Part shown: piece by piece, positions 10,420 to 20,951 of the stretch
Layout of the letters: each line of letters opens with the position of its first letter
Position numbering within the stretch: position 1 is the first letter of the stretch
From: Ophiobolus disseminans
Lineage: Eukaryota; Ascomycota; Dothideomycetes; Pleosporales; Phaeosphaeriaceae
NCBI GenBank assembly: GCA_010093685.1
Contig: MU006236.1
Coordinates: forward strand, 525,068 to 589,067
Direction: 5' to 3'
DNA length: 64,000 bases
The notes under the pieces: model-generated
Database searches by the model: none
What the model saw: only the letters and a program-made list of their open reading frames with translations
Told to the model about the DNA's origin: nothing
Translations under genes and position numbers: made by a program

Positions 10420-13400
10420 TTATAGAATCTCAAGTAAGACTACACGGCCAGATACAAGCCCTAAACAGACTAAGTTGGTATATACTGCTGTTTGAGATGT
10501 TCGATACTCAGACGGGAGCCATAGGAAGCGTTTTTGGTTGCGCAATACCCACTGGCCCTGCACTAGGATATTAGAAGACTGCTCTTGTTGCCAAGGAGAG
10601 GATAGTACGGTTAAGTGGGGTGACAAAGAAATATTGCCAGCGTTGGTGTAGAGGACCTGGCCATCAGAAGAAAAGGTCATGTGCCATATGTACTTGGGAG
10701 GGTCCTCCAGCATGCTGCAACACGTCCCTGTGACTGCCTCCCACAGCCGTACTGTATTGTCGCCGGATGCTGACGCAACCAGCTGCCCGTCTGGCGAGAA
10801 GGCCACCGCCCTGACATAGTCGGAATGGCCCTCCAGTGTGCTGCAACACGTCCCTGTGGCCGCTTCCCACAGCCGTACTGTCTTGTCCCAGGATGCCGAC
10901 GCAACCAGCTGCCCATCTGGTGAGAAGGCCACCGCGCTGACATGGGAGGAATGGCCCTCCAGNNNNNNNNNNNNNNNNNNNNNNNNNNNNNNNNNNNNNN
11001 NNNNNNNNNNNNNNNNNNNNNNNNNNNNNNNNNNNNNNNNNNNNNNNNNNNNNNNNNNNNNNNNNNNNNNNNNNNNNNNNNNNNNNNNNNNNNNNNNNNN
11101 NNNNNNNNNNNNNNNNNNNNNNNNNNNNNNNNNNNNNNNNNNNNNNNNNNNNNNNNNNNNNNNNNNNNNNNNNNNNNNNNNNNNNNNNNNNNNNNNNNNN
11201 NNNNNNNNNNNNNNNNNNNNNNNNNNNNNNNNNNNNNNNNNNNNNNNNNNNNNNNNNNNNNNNNNNNNNNNNNNNNNNNNNNNNNNNNNNNNNNNNNNNN
11301 NNNNNNNNNNNNNNNNNNNNNNNNNNNNNNNNNNNNNNNNNNNNNNNNNNNNNNNNNNNNNNNNNNNNNNNNNNNNNNNNNNNNNNNNNNNNNNNNNNNN
11401 NNNNNNNNNNNNNNNNNNNNNNNNNNNGGAATGGCCCTCCAGCGTGCTGCGACACATCCCTGTGGCCGCCTCCCACAGCCGTACTGTCTTGTCTTCGGAT
11501 GCTGACGCAACCAGCTGCCCGTCTGGCGAGAAGGCCACTGCGCTGACATAGTCGGAATGGCCCTCCAGCATGCTGCAACATGTCCCTGTGGCCGCCTCCC
11601 ACAGCCGTACTGTCTTGTCTTCGGATGCTGACGCAACCAGCTGCCCGTCTGGCGAGAAGGCCACCGCCCTGACATAGTCGGAATGGCCCTCCAGCGTGCT
11701 GCAACACGTCCCTGTGGCCGCCTCCCACAGCCGTACTGTGTTGTCATTGGATGCTGACGCAACCAGCTGCCCGTCTGGCGAGAAGGCCACTGCGCTGACA
11801 CTGGAGGAATGGCCCTCCAGCGTGCTGCGACAGGCATCCCAATCTGCTTCTTTTGTAGACAATATCTCAGCCCTCTTTAGCACTTGGTCCACAAAGGTTT
11901 GTCGTACCAGACTCCTCTCTGGCGCAAACACAAGTGCGGAGCAATAAATCTGTAGCGGCGCATCTGCGAGCACAGACTGGAATCGCAAGATAAATCGCTT
12001 AGCGTCATGAAGAAAGGCTGAAACAGAGCTTGTAGAGACCTTCACATGTCAGCAAAGCAATAAGGGAATGTTTTGTGAAGAACTTACGCCTGCAAGTGCC
12101 TGAAGGCTGTCAAGTAAGTGAAAGCACCGGCTCAATTCTCTCATCAGACTCATGGCTTCGAGCCAGTGGAGAAGGTGCTTCTGGAGAAACAGGTGCGTTG
12201 TGTCTCCGTCAACAATGTGCTCCTTACTCTGTATGAGATGACTAGTCCAGTAGCGGCAAGCATACTGCAGTTCAGGTGGCAGACTGCTAGCAACAGTCCC
12301 ATTGTTGATCTCGCTCCTCAGCACTCCAGGGCCTACGAGGCTGCACATGTCTTGACGAAGGCCGCTTTGCCCAGACAGAAGCTCAAGGCAGCAAGATGCA
12401 AGCTTATTGTGTGTGCTTTTCTCGTCCACCCAGAACAGGCTTTTCCCTTTGTTTTTGGGGTTAACAAGGAACTCGCGAAATGACAAATGCAAGAGCCTGA
12501 CTGGAACATCCTCGCTGTCAGGAACACTAAGAACAGAGTGCAAGGCGTCCAACCGGAGTCTGACTTGCTTCTGTGAGACTTGAAGAAGGTGTGCAAGAGC
12601 GGCAATAGAGAGAGGACTCTCCAGAACAACAATACTGCCTACAACTTCTCGGAAAGCATGAAGCCATGGCTCCTTGTCCTCTTCCTCCTGCTCAACAAGT
12701 AGTTGGTCTAAGACTGGGAGGTAGGTTCGATCAAGCTGCGAAAAGCTAGCCTTCTGATATTGCAGGACCTTGTTTAAAAACTCTTCAGGATCACTTCCTC
12801 TTGTGCCAACATATCGGCACACGGTAGCAGCGTAGATAAACAGCGGCACAGCTAGCTCAACTAGAGCCAGAATCTGGTGTGTTGCTGGCCAGTTTGAGCC
12901 CAGCATACGCTCTTTTTGTATTGCACCAAGTTCATGCTCCAGGAAGAGACGTATGTCGTGCTCAATTGTATTCCTTGGTACTTCGTGCAGTACTAAGTCT
13001 TGGTATGTGCCATTTGCCATCTCCTTGAAGCCAAGGCGAATGTGCAGCTCGGGCCGGCTAGTCACCACAATCCGTAATGGTATTGGTTGGATGTCCTTTG
13101 TGTGAGCAAGCAGCTGAAGAATTGCCCGAATATCTTGCTCTTGCTCACATTCATCCAGTGCGTCTATCACAACTACACGAGCTGGGGCCTGTGAACGAGC
13201 CTGCCGTACCCCTAGGAGTGGCTGCAAGATCAGCTTCTCAAACTGGTCTTTAAGAGCTCTCTGTGAGATGGCCGAGTCCTCATCAAGCGTCTTCCTGATA
13301 CCGGCTAGCATGCCTGGCTCATGCGCCACCAGATCGAGAGCAATAGTGGTAAAGAACCGCGAGGCATTGCCGCGCTCGCCTTCGCCTTTCTTGAAGAAGA

Positions 13401-14146
13401 AGCTTGCACCTAGTTGTCCTTGACTAGCAAAAAGCCGAGCAATTGTTCGCGCTATTGTTGACTTTCCTGTGCCAGCCATGCCGCTCAGCCAGAATATTGA
13501 TTTGCCATCCTTGCTATTTGCCCATGTTGTGATCTCCTCCAGCAGCTGCTTGCGGGTGTTTGGCAGGCATCGTGCGTTGTGTTCTTCATCGTGGGAATCG
13601 AAAGAAGCGCCTATTGCAACAGGTATTTTGGCTAGATCTAGCTTCTGATCTATATTCAATGTCAGGACTCTGTATGGTCAGCAAGATGCGGCATCTGCGC
13701 ACGATAGGTTTATGTAGGAATCCTTACATCTGGTCAATCTGGAGTGCGGACATGAATGTCTGCTTGTATCCTTCTAAGTTCAAAACAATCTTGTCAACCT
13801 GCTTGCTTGTGAATGGCCATCTGAGCGCACGGAAGCCAATCCTATTCATGGTCTTGCGACCCTCCCCTGGCTCCAGCGTCACCTTCAGGTCCTGCAACAC
13901 CTGAAGGCAGTGCCCAAGCGAGCCGAACAGGTTATCAGTGGTAGAGAGACGCGTCTTGTCCCGGCTGTTGAGGAGCTGCTTGAGCTTCTCCAAGATGTGC
14001 GTGATGTCGCTAACTTTTCTCTGCACCCGCTCAATATCGTCCTTTGCATCCTTGACGGCGTCAGCGTACTGTAGGCAGAGCGATGTAATTTTAGCCGATA
14101 TGCCAATTACGGCAATGACGCTTGCTGCGCCCGAAAGGCCGTCCAT
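10420..14146 (-). CDS. NACHT-WD40 NLR, HET-E/HNWD-like STAND protein (contains an assembly gap)
   Basis: Three exons on the minus strand: 14146-13728, 13669-12088 and 12039-10420. Introns of 58 nt (GTAAGG...ACAG) and 48 nt (GTAAGT...GAAG, branch GCTGAC) keep one frame of about 1206 residues as assembled. Order: an N-terminal SesA-like domain starting MDGLSGAASVIAVIG (residues 1-140); a linker with ASFDSHDEEHNARCLPNTR, typical of fungal NLRs; a NACHT NTPase with Walker A GMAGTGKST (about 203-211) and Walker B-like VVVIDALDE; a helical region; then WD40 repeats of exactly 42 residues. Fungal STAND proteins of this layout act as intracellular receptors in allorecognition and incompatibility; that function here is inferred. 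The WD40 array holds a 465-nt N run, so its length is unknown. The C-terminus departs from the repeat (LEDPPKYIW...) and ends in a non-repeat tail. Confidence 0.9.
10585..11820 (-). repeat. 126-bp WD40-coding tandem repeat array
   Basis: LEGHS-type repeat starts (minus strand) fall at 11820, 11694, 11568 and 11442, then beyond the gap at 10962, 10836 and 10710, an exact 126-nt period on each side. The repeat DNA is nearly identical between copies; the last one (from 10710) is diverged. Differences concentrate at a few codons: the two residues after LEGHS, the residue before AVAF, and the residues around ASASxDxT. Confidence 0.95.
10963..11427. other. assembly gap (465 N)
   Basis: A run of 465 N inside the WD40 repeat array. 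The repeat starts flanking the gap are 480 nt apart, which is not a multiple of 126 (3 units = 378, 4 units = 504), so the size is an estimate and the true copy number is unknown. Confidence 0.98.
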
Positions 14147-15683
14147 GATGCGATGCCTGGAACAGGGACGAGGTATGCCGATAGAGCAATGAGGCTACTC
14201 CCAGGCTGAGAGACGTGAAGAGGTTCATCCTCGGCCGTTGCAAGGCTGAGAGGGCTGGCAAAGCTAAGCGCTGAAGCCGCTTGCTTATCTTAGGTAACAC
14301 CGCGGAGTATTATGGCAACGTTAGTAGTCGCGCTGTGTGCTTGAAAGATAGAGAAACATATCTAGTTTTGCGCAGCGCTGTCCGTAGTTGCTTCGATCAC
14401 TGTTTCAACGCCGGATTTTAAATGTCAAGCGTCTGCACAAGAGGTGACGTTCTACACAGCCACAAGGCCATTAGCCACAGTTGGTAAATTACATTAGAGA
14501 AGATTACGTGAGGCGTGCAAGGTCGCCTACTTGTTACCGAAGTAGCGATCCGCGTAGCGACCCTGTATAGCTTTAGGCATTACCGCAGGTGCGAAGTTGA
14601 TCATGGCTTCCCGCACTAACAGGAGGTTCCTAGGGTTAAATACTAACATTCTGTACGGGCAACAGATTGTAAGAGCTTCTTAGCAGTGCTATAGCAGAGC
14701 AACACTGTTTTGCACGCAATAAAGGTTGTTTGTAATATTTGCTAAAAAGGCAGCAAGAGCAACATAATTATTAGTTAGTAGAATTAGGATAAGCTCACAA
14801 ACAGCTTCAAATTATCGCTAATACAAATTTACAACGATTAACAGGGTGTGCAAAGAAAGCAAAGTGCTAAAAGTCAAAGTACCTGTCACGGCACCAACCC
14901 TGCCTACACTAGCGTCTCTTAGCACTCGGCCGCTCTGTATGTAGCCTGCCTCTCCCCCCTTCGTAGCTAGGTACACTACAACATTGTTTGGCACTTACCT
15001 CTTTGGTTTGGTCCCGTGATAGTACCCCTTGTTTGTCCCAGCACGGAGGGTGTCCTGGCACACAGGGAGTGACGTTACCTTCACATCGTTTATAGATTTC
15101 CGTAAGGCGTTTATAGTGGTGTGAGAACATACAAGCTTCCCAAGGCGCTATTAAAATCTTAGTAGCATAATACAGCACTGAAATTGGCGGTGCGGTGCTA
15201 GTAAATACGAGTTCCTTTTCAATGTTGCAGACCGCTGTGCAGCTGAGCATCAAAGGAAACGCATGTATCATGTGGAAAGTGTGAATCTCGCTGCTCAAGC
15301 CAGGTTATCAGCCCAGCAAGAGCAGACAGCAACGTCATTCAATTCTCTATTATCATCCCCTCTGCAGCACAAGATCTATGCCTGCCAGCCTCATGGTGCG
15401 CGTTGAAAACGCACTCGGGCCCCAATGTTGAAGCTCAACGAAACGCCGTGCAGGCCTGCCCTAGGCCGCACATTCCCTTGTCCATGCAAGATAACTTTTG
15501 GAAGAATATAGGAAGGGCTGGTATCAAACGGGTATATAAGGGTATGCCCAAGACGCCGGTAAACTTGTTGAAAAGCTGGATGTTGCCCTACCTCCAAAAT
15601 ATGCATTTCTATCGCACCATATTGTCGTAAATCTTGACCGTGTGGGATGAAGTTGATTCATCCCACTCATGCATGTTGTACAT
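14147..15683. other. AT-richer intergenic region, possible relic repeat
   Basis: About 1.5 kb between two minus-strand genes. The first part holds the NLR promoter. 14400-14900 is AT-richer and stop-rich. A compact inverted-repeat structure lies at 14521-14562 (separate entry). TATATAAG at 15533-15540 is not followed by a convincing gene. The frames at 14909-15298 and 15403-15630 have no protein-like character. Confidence 0.5.
14521..14562. repeat. nested inverted repeat / hairpin
   Basis: GGTCGC (14521-14526) pairs with GCGACC (14557-14562). Inside it CTACTT (14527-14532) pairs with AAGTAG (14540-14545) around a 7-nt loop. GTAGCGA is also directly repeated within the right arm. It looks like a transposon-end relic or a cruciform. 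Confidence 0.6.
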
Positions 15684-17049
15684 TTAGAGCTTGAGCTCCT
15701 TGGGCTTCTCCCAGGTGAAGTCCTGGTTGGTGAAGTGGCCGTTCTTGGCCGTCTGGAAGTAGATGGGGTTGATGAGGTTCAGCTCCTTGACGATGACACC
15801 GGGGCGGAGGTCGAAGTTGTTGAGGATGATCTTGACAAGCTCGTCTGAGGACTTGTCCGAGGTGCCGTATGTCTCGACGAAGAGCGAGAGGGGCTCTGCT
15901 ACACCAATGGCGTAGGAAAGCTGGACAAGCGCGCGACGAGCGAGCTTGGCGTGAACGAGAGACTTGGCGATCCAGCGCGCAAGGTAGGCAGCGGAACGAT
16001 CGACCTTGGAGTAGTCCTTTCCGGAGAAAGCACCGCCACCGTGCGCTCCCCATCCACCGTATGTGTCGACGATGATCTTGCGGCCAGTGAGACCGGCATC
16101 ACCCTGGGGCCCACCGATGATGAAGAGACCAGAGGGCTGAATGTGGTAGACGGTTTTATCGTCGAGCATGTCAGCGGGGATGACCTTCTTGATGATCTTC
16201 TCCTTGATCTCCTTGCGCAGCTGCTCAGTGGTGATGTCCTCGCTGTGCTGGGCAGAGACGACAATGGTGTCGACACGCTTGGGGATGACAGCACCTCCGT
16301 CGTGCTCGTACTCGACGGTGACCTGGGTCTTGGTGTCGGGTCGCAGCCATGGGATGGAGCCGTCCTTGCGGGCGTCGGTCATGGCCTTGTTGAGCTTGTG
16401 GGAGAGGAGGAGGGTCAGGGGGAGGAGCTCGGGGGTCTCGTCGGTGGCATAGCCGAACATGATGCCCTGGTCACCGGCGCCGAGCTTCTCGAGAGCCTCC
16501 TCATAGTGCAGACCCTGCGCGATGTCGGGCGACTGCTGCTCAATGGCGACGAGGACGTTGCAGGTCTTGTAGTCGAAGCCCTTATCGGACGAATCATAGC
16601 CAATGTCCTTGATGGCGTTGCGGACGATCTTCTGGTAGTCGAGCGAGGCCTTTGTGGTGATCTCACCAAAGATCATGATCATGCCGGTCTTGGCAGCAGT
16701 CTCGCATGCGACCTTGGACAGGGGGTCCTCACGCAGGCAGGCATCGAGGACGGCATCGGAGACTTGATCGCTGGGGGGAGTCAGCAAGAGAGTCGGTGGG
16801 AGTGGGGCGAAGGAAGCGGACTCGGGGCTTATCTGAAGGATAGTCCCCGGTCGCAGAACAGCAATGAGGGGCATAGTGGGGACTGCACTTACCAGATCTT
16901 ATCGGGATGTCCCTCACCGACCGACTCGGAGGTGAAGAGGAAAGTGCTCTGTTGAGTGTCAGACAAAGCCATGGTGGGGTTGCATTGGATGGTTTGTGAA
17001 GTACCTTGTGGCCCGAGATGCCGTGGCCGTTGGTGCTGTTTCCGTTCAT
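15684..17049 (-). CDS. sam2: S-adenosylmethionine synthetase
   Basis: Three exons on the minus strand: 17049-17005, 16948-16893 and 16770-15684, giving 395 residues, the normal size for methionine adenosyltransferase (EC 2.5.1.6). The enzyme makes SAM from methionine and ATP. Exon 2 carries TFLFTSESVGEGHPDKI, with the ATP-site motif GEGHPDK. Exon 3 has GAGDQGIMFGYATDE and the glycine-rich GGGAFSGKD loop. Introns are 56 nt and 122 nt; the second splits the Cys codon in DKICDQVSDAV. A second ATG at 16972 lies inside the first intron in frame with exon 2 and would give an N-terminus MALSDTQQ instead of the spliced MNGNSTNGHGISGHK, so two protein forms are possible. The gene is divergent from GPN3 across about 350 nt. 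A long frame on the opposite strand (15951-16955) is a shadow. Confidence 0.96.
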
Positions 17050-17400
17050 GGCTGCTGTGTAGTATAATTAAATACTAGTGTAGGACTTGCGACCGAGTGA
17101 GTGTTTATGATAGAATGGTGGTTGTGCGTGAGAAGAGGAGGGAGGAGGGGCGGGTGGTTGCTTCTTATTCTTCGGAGAGGTGCAGCAATGCCGAAGAAAA
17201 ACGTGCGCCCAAGGACGCAATGGCGTGCTAGCGTCTGTCCGAGCCCGGCCTTGATCCCCAACACTCTTCACCGCCCTCCGCACAGCCAATCGCAGCCGCT
17301 CCCCACGTCGGTGCTGACCGCCCGAGAACGCGCTGGCAGAAACGGTGGTGTATCTTGTCCCGCTGCAGGTGCCTCGACAATTTCTCCGCAACGCGTCAAC
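17050..17400. promoter_or_regulatory. divergent promoter region, SAM synthetase / GPN3
   Basis: Only about 350 nt separate the two start codons, so both promoters must lie or overlap here. It contains a purine-rich block (about 17130-17160) and a C-rich part. I see no clear TATA box for either gene. Confidence 0.65.
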
Positions 17401-18337
17401 ATGAGTAAATTCGGAACACTCGTGATGGGCCCGGCAGGCGCCGGTGAGTTTGTGAAACCTCAGAATACAATGGAACGATGCTGACAGTGAACGAGGAAAG
17501 TCAACATTTTGTTCAGCACTCATACAGCACCTCCAGAACAACAAGCGTCCGTGCTTCTACGTGAACCTTGATCCGGCCGCCGAAGAGTTCGCATTCGAGC
17601 CCGACCTCGACATCAAGGACCTCATCAGCCTCGAGGATGTCATGGAGGAGATGGGCCTCGGCCCCAACGGCGGCCTCATATACTGCTTCGAGTTCCTCAT
17701 GGAGAACCTCGACTTCCTGACTGACCCGCTCGAGGAAGTCACCGAGGACTACCTGATTGTCTTTGACATGCCCGGCCAGATCGAGCTGTACACCCACGTG
17801 CCTATCCTGCCGGGCCTGGTCAAGACCCTCATGCACGGCTCGCTCAACATCCGCATGTGCGCCGCATACCTTCTCGAAGCGACCTTTGTCATCGACCGCC
17901 CCAAGTTTTTCTCTGGCACGCTGTCCGCCATGAGCGCTATGATGATGCTCGAGATGCCGCATATCAACATACTGAGCAAGATGGACCTTGTCAAGGGGCA
18001 GGTAGCGAAACGCGACCTGAAGCGCTTTGTCGACGTGGACGTTGATCTGATTGACGATGACCCGTCGCGTAAAGTGCAAACAGAAGAAGAGCAAAAGAAG
18101 TACACAGACCCTGCGTCGACGGACAACCTGATGAGCGGCGCATCATTCCACAAGCTCAACAAGGCGGTCGCAGAGCTCATCGACGGCTTCAGCATGGTTT
18201 CCTTCCTGAAGATGGACGTGCAGGACGAACACAGCCTAAGCGCAGTACTCAGCTACATCGACGACGCGATACAGTTCCACGAAGCGCAAGAGCCGCGAGA
18301 GCCGAAGGAGTTCGACGTCGACGTTAGCATGGAATAG
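17401..18337 (+). CDS. gpn3: GPN-loop GTPase 3
   Basis: Two exons, 17401-17443 and 17496-18337, give 294 residues. The 52-nt intron (donor GTGAGT, branch CTGAC, acceptor CGAG) splits the Walker A motif: exon 1 ends GPAGAG and exon 2 begins with the rest, restoring GPAGAGKST at residues 10-18. The GPN insertion (GPNGG, 70-74) defines the family, followed by the switch-like DMPGQIELYTH and the G4-like SKMD. It matches GPN3 rather than GPN1 or GPN2 by size, by the short C-terminus and by the PCFYVNLDPAAE and MVSFLKMD segments. GPN GTPases act in the cytoplasm in assembly and nuclear import of RNA polymerase II and III. The 43-nt first exon is missed by simple open-frame reading. Confidence 0.94.
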
Positions 18338-18795
18338 CACGACGTCCGCGACAGCATTTGCATAATGGGGCGTTCAAAAGAATCGAGGACTATGTTTGGC
18401 ATTTCACGGCGTTTAGTACGATTGCGAATCTATCACAATTGATGACATGGCGACAGATAGAAGGCACAGATTATGATACCCAATGGATACCCATCCATGC
18501 CTGGCGAAAAAACAGAACACTACTTTCAGACACTCAGTTTGCCGCATAGAGTGCTTAGATAATGCGACGCTTTTGAAAAAGCGTTAAGTAGGCCTACAAG
18601 ACCTAATTACCGAAACAGAACCCACCAAATCATCCAAACAATAAGAAGCCTGATCCCCCATGATCGCACACTCGACCCTTCCGGCCTTTTTTCATATTCA
18701 TGTATCCTCAGCACATCTTTCTCCTCTAACAGCTCAACACCCTGCTCGTCACCACAATCCAAACGCAGGACATCCACAACAGCATGCCTACTACA
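18338..18795. other. intergenic between convergent genes
   Basis: About 460 nt holding the 3' ends of GPN3 (+) and the ankyrin gene (-). No other feature is seen. Confidence 0.5.
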
Positions 18796-20735
18796 TCAAG
18801 CCGCCAGCTGCAGCGGCGTCCTACCATCCTCATCCTCGATCTCAAGATCCATATCAGCACCCAAATCCAGCAACTTTTTCACAGCCTTGACATTCCCCGC
18901 CGAAGCAGCATGGTGCAACACCGTCCTGCCTTGACGATCCTTCGCGTGAATGTTGAAACCTGCTTGCACTAGAATATCGATTGTTTCGGCGCTTCGACTG
19001 CTTTCCGTCGCGTAGTGGAGGAGTGTCCTGCCGTTGAAATCTGTTTGGGAAGACGAATCGATACCCTGGCTGAGTAGGTGTTGCACGATATCTAAATTCC
19101 CGCGCTGGCATGCGTAGTGCAATGGAGTCTTCCCCTCATTATCCGCCCGCACGAGTGCTTGTGGGTTACTTTTACAGCACCGGTCGAGATCTGTGGGTGA
19201 GGAAGTCTTACTCCACGATATATAGTGCGCGATACTTTTCCCGCGGCTATCTACGTTCACGGCGTCCACGTCGGCGTGATGGAACTCGATGAGTTGTTTG
19301 ACGGCGGCGTTGAAGAAGGTGTGGAGGACGGTGCGGCCGGCGATGGTAGGTTGGGCGAGATCTGCGCCGGCGGTGAGGAGGTGGTTTGCTAGTGCGTGGG
19401 TGCAGCTGTTTTTGACGGCTTCGTGGAGGGGAGTTCTGGTGTGAAGTGGTTAGTGTGCGTGTTGGTAGTTTGTGGAGGTTGGACTTACTCGCCGAAATCA
19501 TTTTGGGTGTCTACTTTGGCGCCTTGTTGGAGGAGTGCAGTGACCATTTCTAAGTGGTTGTTTCGCGCAGCTACCTGTGCAGTGTTTCAGCGTTTATAGT
19601 ATCGTAGAGAAATGGGCACGAACATGGAGTAATGTATCGCCATATCCAGTCGTGTCAGATATGCCAATACGTTTATCCTCGAGTAGTCTCCGCAAAGCCG
19701 GCCAGTCCCCTCGTTGACATGCCATGTATGCTGGCTGAGTTACGTGCAACAACCCACACGCCGCTAGGTTCCGTGAGAAACTCAACTTTGCACCGTCCAA
19801 GAAGTAGGAAAACATGAACGTTATGCGTGTTGGGTACACTAGTTGTGTTCTGACCGTGGACATGATGCACATGCTTTTCTTCCAGGACACTGGTTTGTAG
19901 ATGATTTACCGTTGTCCGACCAAGTCTTGACCGCCGTAGGACCAGTACGAATATCTGCCAGCCATGCTTGTGATTTGAACCAATACCAGTTTTGGACCCT
20001 GATACCAACTAGATCCACCCGTTGGGCCAGGAAACTGCGGAGAGATGGAGGAAGGCTGACCTCGTTTGGTCGTAGGATTGATGTTTCTGCAGACCCTAGG
20101 TGAACCACAGCTATCTGAGACGACAAGTGCTGTTCAGAACTGCCCATGCTAGGAGTCTGTTGCAGTTCATGGTAGGTACGGAGAGGGAGGAGGTGCGTGG
20201 ACGAGTTTTGCTCAATGAGTTTCGTCAACAATTTCCTGCTCATGATTAGCTGATTGGGACAAGTGTCGACTGGTGGTGACAAACAGTTCTGTAGTGTGCA
20301 CTGCAGTAAGGAAAATCTTCATCCAGTCGTCCAGCTTGCTGTAAAATTTGCGCAGCTCTCGATCCGATGATAGCCATTTCAGCCTTACCCAGAGGTGTTG
20401 CTTGCGGCTCCCGTTCAACTTGGTACTACTCGCTTTCAGTCTCTCCCTAAGATCGTGGATCTCTTCTTTGAATGACTGGAGGTGGCCTGCGAAGAACGGG
20501 TCTAGCTGGAATTCGATCATCGTTGCGTTGCGCGCATATAGTTCGATGAGACACGAGATTGCTTGGTGCAAACACTGTAGCTTGATTGCTTGCGAACGAA
20601 TCTCATCTGGCATGCCTTCGATATCAAGGATGAAGTTGTAGACAAACTCGGATGTCGCACCGGCAGCTGTAGTAAGACAAGACCATACAGACCAGTTTCC
20701 GCTGCACCGCAAGCACCGACCGCGAGGAACTGCAC
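18796..20735 (-). CDS. ankyrin-repeat protein with fungal N-terminal helical domain
   Basis: A multi-exon minus-strand gene. The 3' part is firm: exons ending at 19624, 19574-19489 and 19435-18796, with introns 19623-19575 (49 nt) and 19488-19436 (53 nt), join into a continuous array of about eight ankyrin repeats (GDTLLHVAARNNH, GETPLHEAV, GKTPLHYACQRG, GRTLLHYA, GRTVLHHAASAG, then GRTPLQLAA at the end). The 5' part is less sure. A helical domain with RERLKASSTKLN and KFYSKLDDWMKIFLTAVH reads from about 20640 to 20285. Plausible introns at 20284-20236 and 19909-19839 link it through RKLLTKLIEQ to the ankyrins. The layout resembles fungal STAND-like or ankyrin proteins with an N-terminal coiled domain and no visible NTPase. 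The start at 20735 (MQFLAVGACGAAE) is tentative and needs a further splice. Function unknown. Confidence 0.68.
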
Positions 20736-20951
20736 CCTCCCATCCCGTTCGTATTGTGTGTCCCATCACTTCCTTGCCTGACGCTCGTAGACCTGAGGAA
20801 GTGGAGCCGCGGGAAGACGCACGAAGCTCCAAGCACCGAAAGCAAGATATCGCAGGCGAGGAGCTGCATCGTCCCGTTCTGTTCGTATTTTGCGTCTCGT
20901 CACTTCTCCGACAGCGACAACGATCGGGAGCAGACATGAGAAAGTGGAGCA
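20702..20951. repeat. imperfect direct duplication at the 5' end of the ankyrin gene
   Basis: Two imperfect copies, about 20702-20807 and 20827-20951, share the order CAAGCACCGA, GAGGARCTGCA, TCCCGTTCTGTTCGTATT-like sequence, a TCACTTC block and GGAAGTGGAGC or GAAAGTGGAGC. In each, on the minus strand, an ATGCAG-like or related start context occurs. Copies are clearly diverged. Confidence 0.6.

Noticed and set aside
10585..11820. CRISPR-like regular repeats
   Set aside because: The 126-bp period is coding WD40 repeats in a eukaryotic gene with no spacers between them.
14909..15298. 129-codon minus frame
   Set aside because: No protein-like pattern, no homologous motif, and AT-rich relic-like surroundings.
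15951..16955. 334-codon frame on the + strand, acidic and Gly/Leu-rich
   Set aside because: It is exactly antisense to the SAM synthetase and shows only the complement of its codon bias.
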